Part shown: positions 6,797 to 10,412 of the stretch, in pieces
How positions within the stretch are numbered: the stretch's first letter is position 1
Layout of the letters: every line of letters starts with the position of its first letter
Assembly: GCA_964398805.1 (NCBI GenBank)
Contig: CAYNNI010000070.1
Span: 1 to 10,412, forward strand
DNA from: CAISDH01 sp964398805
GTDB taxonomy: Archaea > Micrarchaeota > Micrarchaeia > Micrarchaeales > Micrarchaeaceae
DNA: 10,412 bases
Direction of reading: 5' to 3'
Position numbers and translations under genes: made by a program
The notes under the pieces: model-generated
Seen by the model: only the letters and a program-made list of their open reading frames with translations
What the model was told of the DNA's origin: nothing
Database searches by the model: none

Positions 6797-8359
6797 ATGG
6801 AATTCAAGAACGAAGGGATAGGCGGAAACCTCTTCCTCAGGATATTCACCGTGATGCTGTTCCTCACGCTTGCGCTGAGCGGAGCTGCGTTCGCAGCATA
6901 CATGCTCGCCACCGCCACAGACGTGATCACGCTCCTGCTTGCGGTCGCGTTCCTGATGCTCGCGCTCGTGAGCGGCTTCTTCAACGTGACATCGGCGATG
7001 CTCTATTACAGGTCGTACTTCTATTACAGGCGCATAAGGGAGATCAACGGCAGGCTCAGGACGCTGCGCAGCTTTCCCACGGTTGCGGTAGTGGTTCCGG
7101 TATACAACGAGAACGCGGAGATGGTGGAAAGGAACCTGCACCGCCTTAAGGAAATGGACTACCCGAAGGAAAAGATGAAGTTCTACCTGCTGGACGACTC
7201 AACCAATGAGGGCACCGTCGCTTCGCTTAGGGACTTCAGCGAAAGGAACGGCGTATCTTTCATACACAGGGATAACAGGGCCGGATTCAAGGCTGGCGCC
7301 TTCAACAACATGCTGAAGTACTCCAGCGAGGAGCTCATAGCCATATTCGACGCGGACGAGTACCTGACAGACCGGCGCTTCCTCAGGGAGCTGGCACCGT
7401 ACTTCGCGGATACGCAGCTCGCATACGTGCAGACGAGGAAGAGCAGCTTCAACGGCACTTTCTTCTCTGACTCGGTGAAGCTTTTCGACGACTTCTTCTT
7501 CACATTCATACAGCCTGCACGGGCGTTCAACAACACTGCGATATTCGCGGGGTCGTGCGGCATGATAAGGCGCAGCGCGCTTGACAAGGTCGGGGGATTC
7601 CCGGAGTACGTGGTCGAGGACACGTTCTTCAGCTTCGAGGTGGACGTCAACAACTACAGGGGGCTCTACATACCGAAGATATACGCGTACGGAATGCCGA
7701 TAACGACCTTCACCGCGCTGGCAAGGCAGCAGTGGCGCTACAACTACGGCGACACGCAGTTCCTGGGCTACTTCTTCAAGAAGCTCATGACCAAGGAGGT
7801 GCGGCTGAAGTCCCGCATCTCTAAGGTGGACTACGTGACGCATGGATTCGGACTCAACTACCTCTCAGTGATGCTGGTGCTGTCTACAATAGTGTCCGTG
7901 CTCATAGTCTTCTCGAACTTCTCGTTCGCGCACATGTCCCTGATGCAGATACTCAGGGCGAGCAACATGCAGCAGAGCATCGAGCTCTTCGGGTTCGCCG
8001 CGTTCCTGCTCTCGCTGCTGGTGCCCGTGATCCTGACCAAGGTGTACTTCAAGTCGGTAAGTCGGGGAATGATGCTGTTCGTGCTCAATTTCTCGCTTGC
8101 CATAGTCAGGTTCAAGGCTGCGATAGCCGCGGTGCTCGGCGCCGACCCCGCGATGCACTGGCACAGGAGCGAGGACCGCAGCAGGAGGAGCGTCAGCTTC
8201 TCGGTGTTCAACACCCCGACTGAGCTGGGATTCGCGTCATTGATACTTGCGTCGGGCTATGTCGCGCTGTACTTCAACAATCTCGCCGGGAGCCTGTGGC
8301 TTGCCTGGTACGGCATGATGTACCTTGCCGCGACGATGCTCATCTACAGGTATGGTTGA
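6797..8359 (+). CDS. Membrane GT2 (cellulose-synthase-like) glycosyltransferase
   Basis: A 520-residue processive-type glycosyltransferase. Two membrane spans (about residues 13-35 and 43-66) are followed by a cytosolic GT-A domain that starts VAVVVPVYNEN. Catalytic signatures are DD (133-134, in LLDDS), DAD (185-187, in FDADEY), ED (274-275, in VVEDT, the catalytic-base position) and QQWRY (311-315, the Q-x-x-R-W-like motif, with Tyr in place of Trp). About five further spans lie between 352 and 517. This is the layout of cellulose, hyaluronan and beta-glucan synthases that extrude a polymer while making it. Substrate is not predictable. The ATG at 6797 gives a complete first span; no strong Shine-Dalgarno is visible, consistent with a short-leader mRNA from the AT-rich region upstream. 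The DUF424 gene begins directly at its stop codon. Confidence 0.9.
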   Translation: MEFKNEGIGGNLFLRIFTVMLFLTLALSGAAFAAYMLATATDVITLLLAVAFLMLALVSGFFNVTSAMLYYRSYFYYRRIREINGRLRTLRSFPTVAVVVPVYNENAEMVERNLHRLKEMDYPKEKMKFYLLDDSTNEGTVASLRDFSERNGVSFIHRDNRAGFKAGAFNNMLKYSSEELIAIFDADEYLTDRRFLRELAPYFADTQLAYVQTRKSSFNGTFFSDSVKLFDDFFFTFIQPARAFNNTAIFAGSCGMIRRSALDKVGGFPEYVVEDTFFSFEVDVNNYRGLYIPKIYAYGMPITTFTALARQQWRYNYGDTQFLGYFFKKLMTKEVRLKSRISKVDYVTHGFGLNYLSVMLVLSTIVSVLIVFSNFSFAHMSLMQILRASNMQQSIELFGFAAFLLSLLVPVILTKVYFKSVSRGMMLFVLNFSLAIVRFKAAIAAVLGADPAMHWHRSEDRSRRSVSFSVFNTPTELGFASLILASGYVALYFNNLAGSLWLAWYGMMYLAATMLIYRYG

Positions 8360-8671
8360 ATGATATACGTAAAGAGGCACGACACGGAAAAGGGGGTGGT
8401 GCTTGCTATGTGCGATGCCGCCCTGATAGACAGGGTGCTGACCGAGGGCGACATAGAGATAAACATAAGGGACTATGCGGAGTTCTACAAGGGCGAACTT
8501 GTTGATGGAAAGCTGGCGCGCAGTCTCATAAGCTCGGAGGGCCTGTACTCCGCCAACGTGATAGGCGAAGAGGCAATCGGCGCGGCGATAGAGAAAGAGA
8601 TAATAGACAGGGCCAATGTGAGGAGCGTCGGGAAAGTGCCTTATGCGCAGGCGTTCAACACCAGGATTTGA
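8360..8671 (+). CDS. DUF424 family protein
   Basis: A 103-residue cytosolic protein of the archaea-specific DUF424 family. Matching features are the N-terminal strand IYVKRHDTEKG, the CD pair (residues 18-19), FYKGELV (42-48), the SANVIGEEAIGAAIE helix (64-78) and the terminal strand with GKVPYAQAF. Full length for the family. The ATG abuts the TGA of the GT2 gene with no spacer, so the two are probably one transcript. The family is often found beside translation genes in other archaea, and a role in translation has been suspected; nothing in this sequence proves one, and pairing with a glycan synthase is probably incidental. Confidence 0.85.
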   Translation: MIYVKRHDTEKGVVLAMCDAALIDRVLTEGDIEINIRDYAEFYKGELVDGKLARSLISSEGLYSANVIGEEAIGAAIEKEIIDRANVRSVGKVPYAQAFNTRI

Positions 8672-8719
8672 CGCGGGGCGACGCTATTAAGCCCTTGCCC
8701 GCAATGATGCCCCGTCAAC

Positions 8720-8776
8720 ATAAGCCGTGGCCTCGAAATCGGGTGCCGTTTTGCCTATCATTCAATCACGGCTTAT
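8720..8776. repeat. 10-bp perfect inverted repeat with 37-nt spacer
   Basis: ATAAGCCGTG (8720-8729) is repeated as its exact reverse complement CACGGCTTAT (8767-8776). It sits in the 174-nt gap between the DUF424 stop and the convergent PH-like gene. It could form a hairpin in RNA from either strand (a bidirectional transcript end), or be a protein-binding or element-end site. No U-tract directly follows it on the + strand, so an ordinary terminator is not clear. Confidence 0.5.
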
Positions 8777-8782
8777 TTGTGA

Positions 8783-8799
8783 ATATAAATACTTTATAA
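8783..8799. promoter_or_regulatory. TATA-like box without an obvious gene
   Basis: The stretch atataaatactttataa contains two overlapping good matches to an archaeal TATA box and stands out in GC-rich surroundings. On the + strand it would start transcription near 8820-8830, where there is only a 10-codon ATG frame (8827) and then the antisense of the PH-like gene. On the minus strand it would run into the back of DUF424. It may drive a non-coding or antisense RNA, or be a simple AT-rich spacer. Confidence 0.3.
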
Positions 8800-8845
8800 C
8801 CTTCTGTGCGCCGACGACTCTTGGCGATGCCTCGTGTTGGGGCCG

Positions 8846-9202
8846 TCATTGCGCCTTGATGTCAATGGCGGATGCCTTCTTCTCCTGTATGCTGTTGATG
8901 AACAGCGCAAACGCCACGGCATTCCTGTGCGAGATGTCCACAAGCCACTTCGGGGCCTCCAGGTGGTCGGCATGCTCGCCAATAAGGCTCAGATGGATCT
9001 GGCAGAATAGTATGCCCTTCTCTATTTCGACCTCTGTGATGTGATCGTATCTCATCATCTTTATAGTGTGCCTGCGGAGGAGGTGGCACCTGATCATTAT
9101 GATCCTTCTGTCGGTAGCATAAGCGTGCACGGGCCACAGCCATCTAGCACCACCGAGCCTGTGCTCCACAATCTCAAGCCCTACCTGCTCGGCGCACTGC
9201 AA
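8846..9202 (-). CDS. Bacterial-PH-domain-like (bPH) protein
   Basis: At least 118 residues. The segment HAYATDRRIIMIR, followed by HTIKMMRYDHITEVEIEKGI, is the hallmark pattern of YokE/bPH-type pleckstrin-homology-like domains: 'ATxxRIIxx', then a basic patch, then 'YxxITxVexxxG'. It closes with a C-terminal helix (AVAFALFINSIQEKK). Such domains are usually small, cytosolic or membrane-associated, and of unknown function. The start is unsatisfactory. The first usable codon is TTG at 9202 with no ribosome-binding site. The frame is open upstream to a TGA at 9251-9253 and reads plausible protein (ERIKEYAVLRDV) but offers no ATG or GTG. The N-terminus may be truncated or use a rare start. It lies just outside the tRNA-Ala remnant, on the core-chromosome side. 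Confidence 0.6.
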   Translation of the reverse strand: MQCAEQVGLEIVEHRLGGARWLWPVHAYATDRRIIMIRCHLLRRHTIKMMRYDHITEVEIEKGILFCQIHLSLIGEHADHLEAPKWLVDISHRNAVAFALFINSIQEKKASAIDIKAQ

Positions 9203-9276
9203 AACGTCCCGGAGTACAGCATATTCCTTGATTCTTTCGTTCGTTGTGAATCACTAGTGGGCTCTGTAAGCGCACG

Positions 9277-9329
9277 TGAACTCGGTGGGAATCGCACCCG
9301 CGACCTTTCCGTTGCGAACGGAACGCTCT
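9277..9329 (-). pseudogene. 3' fragment of tRNA-Ala(CGC), possible att site
   Basis: The minus strand from 9329 to 9277 reads as tRNA positions 21-73. It gives A21 and GAGC (3' D-stem), anticodon stem TTCCG/CGGAA, loop TTCGCAA with U33 and anticodon CGC (9316-9314), variable loop AGGTC, a T-arm, acceptor strand CGAGTTC (9284-9278) and discriminator A. U70 and A73 agree with alanine. No complement to the acceptor strand and no 5' D-stem exist upstream, so the 5' part is missing. The T-arm has decayed: G at position 55 instead of U, and a C/A mismatch in the stem. Best reading: the tRNA 3' end copied when an element integrated. A split-tRNA 3' half is the alternative. Confidence 0.72.
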
Positions 9330-9383
9330 GGCGCGTTGTCGTCTCTTTTTCTAGCCATTTGCACACCGTAGATCGTATTTCAA

Positions 9384-9427
9384 AAATGCGAACATCTGTG
9401 TCTCCGCACACAGATTATACCGCATTT
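9384..9427. repeat. 44-nt nested palindrome
   Basis: There are two concentric perfect inverted repeats. The outer arms are AAATGCG (9384-9390) and CGCATTT (9421-9427). The inner arms are TCTGTGT (9395-9401) and ACACAGA (9408-9414), around the 6-nt loop ctccgc. Small internal loops separate the arms, with one further A-T pair (9394/9415) possible. RNA from either strand could fold into a stable interrupted hairpin. It lies between the tRNA-Ala remnant and the end of the beta-helix gene (minus), in a roughly 320-nt stretch (9203-9524) with no gene. It could be the terminator of that gene, a recombinase-binding site or the end of a small transposable element. Confidence 0.6.
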
Positions 9428-9524
9428 AGAAAAAGCCAAATCCGCACCCAGTGTTTTCGGTCAAGCCTTTCATGGAAGACTTCAATTCCACTACATGTTG
9501 CACGATATTGTCGTAACTCTGTTG

Positions 9525-10412
9525 TCAGAATCCGTTATATGAGACTATTTGTGTTGGAAATGCCTCTGGTATATATGGCACGCTCGCGCGCACGCCTGAT
9601 AAAAGTCCTACTTCCGTATAATTGAACGGCATAAAGCCTATGTTGAAAGCAGGTGAGCTTTCTTGTAGAGTAAAGTTATCAAACGGGTAGTATGGATTTG
9701 CGAACATTGGATTGGCTACTTCAGAATCTGCATCCTCTCCTATATCCTTCCATTGTTGAAGATTGTACAGCTTTGTCGGATGTGTGGTTAAGAAGGTTGG
9801 AGTGCCGTTCGTATATTGGTAAAGGTTGTCGCTAAAAAGAAACACTTTGGTGCACGGCAATAGTGTACCATTGGTAAGGTTCTCGCATGCCCAGGAACCT
9901 CTAAGCAACGATCCCTGCTCGGAATTTTTATCCCAGTAGAATATATTGTGCGAGAACAGAAGTCCGTACGAACTGCCATCATTTTCACTATCATCCACAA
10001 GACCTTTCGCACCGAATGCAAAGATGTTGTTTACCACTGTGTTGTTCTGGCCGTAGTTATTGTGCACGCTTGGGTACGTAGTCCTGTACACAAGGTTGTT
10101 TGAGGCGTAGACATTCCTACTTCCTGCATCGAAATAAAGCCCCCATCCACCATAGCCAAGCGCTGCTTCCGGGACTAAGGAATTGCCCTGATAGGCGTTT
10201 ACGTCATGTACTACATTGTTTATAATCTTGTTCCCTGTGGCGTTGTACACTGCCATGTAGATGCCACCCATATCGCTCAGCACTCCCTGACCTATGTTGT
10301 GCACGTCATTGAATTCTACTATGTTGTCGTATGCAAGATCAGGAACTGTATTGTAGTTGAAAGTGTAGCTCGCGCCTACGCCTATACCTACCTCGTATGT
10401 GTCGTATATCTC
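9525..10412 (-). CDS. Exported right-handed beta-helix protein, partial
   Basis: 295 residues are visible. The frame continues without a start through the right edge, so the N-terminus (signal peptide and first coils) is missing. The body shows parallel beta-helix coils with Asn ladders (KIINNVVHDV, NVYASNNLVYRT, NTVVNNIFAFG, LLFSHNIFYW), plus DMGGIYM and GGWGLYFDAGS. The C-terminal SPAFNIGFMPFNYTEVGL resembles the end of bacterial polysaccharide-lyase-like or surface beta-helix proteins. Many N-glycosylation sequons (NAT, NNT, NLT, NGT, NFT, NYT) suit an extracellular archaeal protein. DNA and codon use are clearly more AT-rich than in the genes left of 9240, which suggests acquisition. The polysaccharide substrate, if any, cannot be told. 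Convergent with nothing; the palindrome at 9384-9427 lies about 100 nt downstream. Confidence 0.85.
   Translation of the reverse strand, partial: EIYDTYEVGIGVGASYTFNYNTVPDLAYDNIVEFNDVHNIGQGVLSDMGGIYMAVYNATGNKIINNVVHDVNAYQGNSLVPEAALGYGGWGLYFDAGSRNVYASNNLVYRTTYPSVHNNYGQNNTVVNNIFAFGAKGLVDDSENDGSSYGLLFSHNIFYWDKNSEQGSLLRGSWACENLTNGTLLPCTKVFLFSDNLYQYTNGTPTFLTTHPTKLYNLQQWKDIGEDADSEVANPMFANPYYPFDNFTLQESSPAFNIGFMPFNYTEVGLLSGVRASVPYIPEAFPTQIVSYNGF

Noticed and set aside
7183..8214. Several minus-strand open frames opposite the GT2 gene
   Set aside because: All are shadows of a gene with complete GT2 motifs and membrane topology; none has a recognisable pattern of its own.
8727..9044. A 105-codon open frame on the + strand
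   Set aside because: It is the antisense of the PH-like gene, whose conserved motif is on the minus strand. The Cys/Trp/Ser-rich product resembles no protein family I know.
9041..9625. A 194-codon open frame on the + strand across the tRNA fragment and palindrome
   Set aside because: It runs through the tRNA-Ala remnant and antisense to both the PH-like and beta-helix genes. Its translation has low-complexity Ser/Arg content and no domain pattern.
1..10412. CRISPR array, toxin-antitoxin pair or defence operon
   Set aside because: No direct repeats with regular spacers, no small overlapping toxin-antitoxin-like gene pair and no nuclease or helicase cluster are visible. The only nuclease is a housekeeping-type beta-CASP RNase.

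Overview
The window is archaeal, and most of it reads as a compact, GC-rich chromosome. The evidence is archaeal-type ribosomal proteins uL30 and uL15, a beta-CASP (aCPSF2-like) ribonuclease, a COG1340-type coiled-coil protein, archaeal TruD, a DUF424 protein, and a serine tRNA interrupted by a tiny non-canonical intron bounded by a bulge-helix-bulge motif. The dense packing, the unusual tRNA and the break in the usual ribosomal-protein gene order would suit a small-genome (DPANN, Micrarchaeota-like) lineage. That placement is inference; no marker in the window proves it.

Layout. From 69 to 6141 all genes lie on the + strand with overlaps or very short gaps: uL30, uL15, a GT4 glycosyltransferase, a coiled-coil protein, a beta-CASP RNase, TruD pseudouridine synthase and a methylthioadenosine phosphorylase. 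Translation, RNA processing and RNA modification dominate this block. From 6158 to 6722 the minus strand carries tRNA-Ser(CGA) with a 14-nt intron and, 23 nt after it, a small membrane-anchored exported protein ending in DTGIR. An AT-rich divergent intergenic region (6723-6796) then precedes a + strand pair: a membrane cellulose-synthase-like GT2 and a DUF424 protein.

The right end changes character. After a gene-poor stretch with an inverted repeat and a TATA-like box (8672-8845) come a minus-strand bacterial-PH-like protein with no good start codon, a decayed 3' fragment of tRNA-Ala(CGC) at 9277-9329, a 44-nt nested palindrome (9384-9427), and visibly more AT-rich DNA. That DNA carries the C-terminal part of an exported right-handed beta-helix protein resembling bacterial ones, and the gene runs off the right edge. 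The tRNA fragment is oriented so that the AT-rich side is the expected interior of an element integrated at a tRNA-Ala gene. I therefore read 9277 rightwards as the possible left border of an integrated island; the other end is outside the window.

I did not find a clear new defence system. The strongest unusual signals are the intron in tRNA-Ser, the tRNA-Ala remnant as a possible island border, and the small DTGIR protein.
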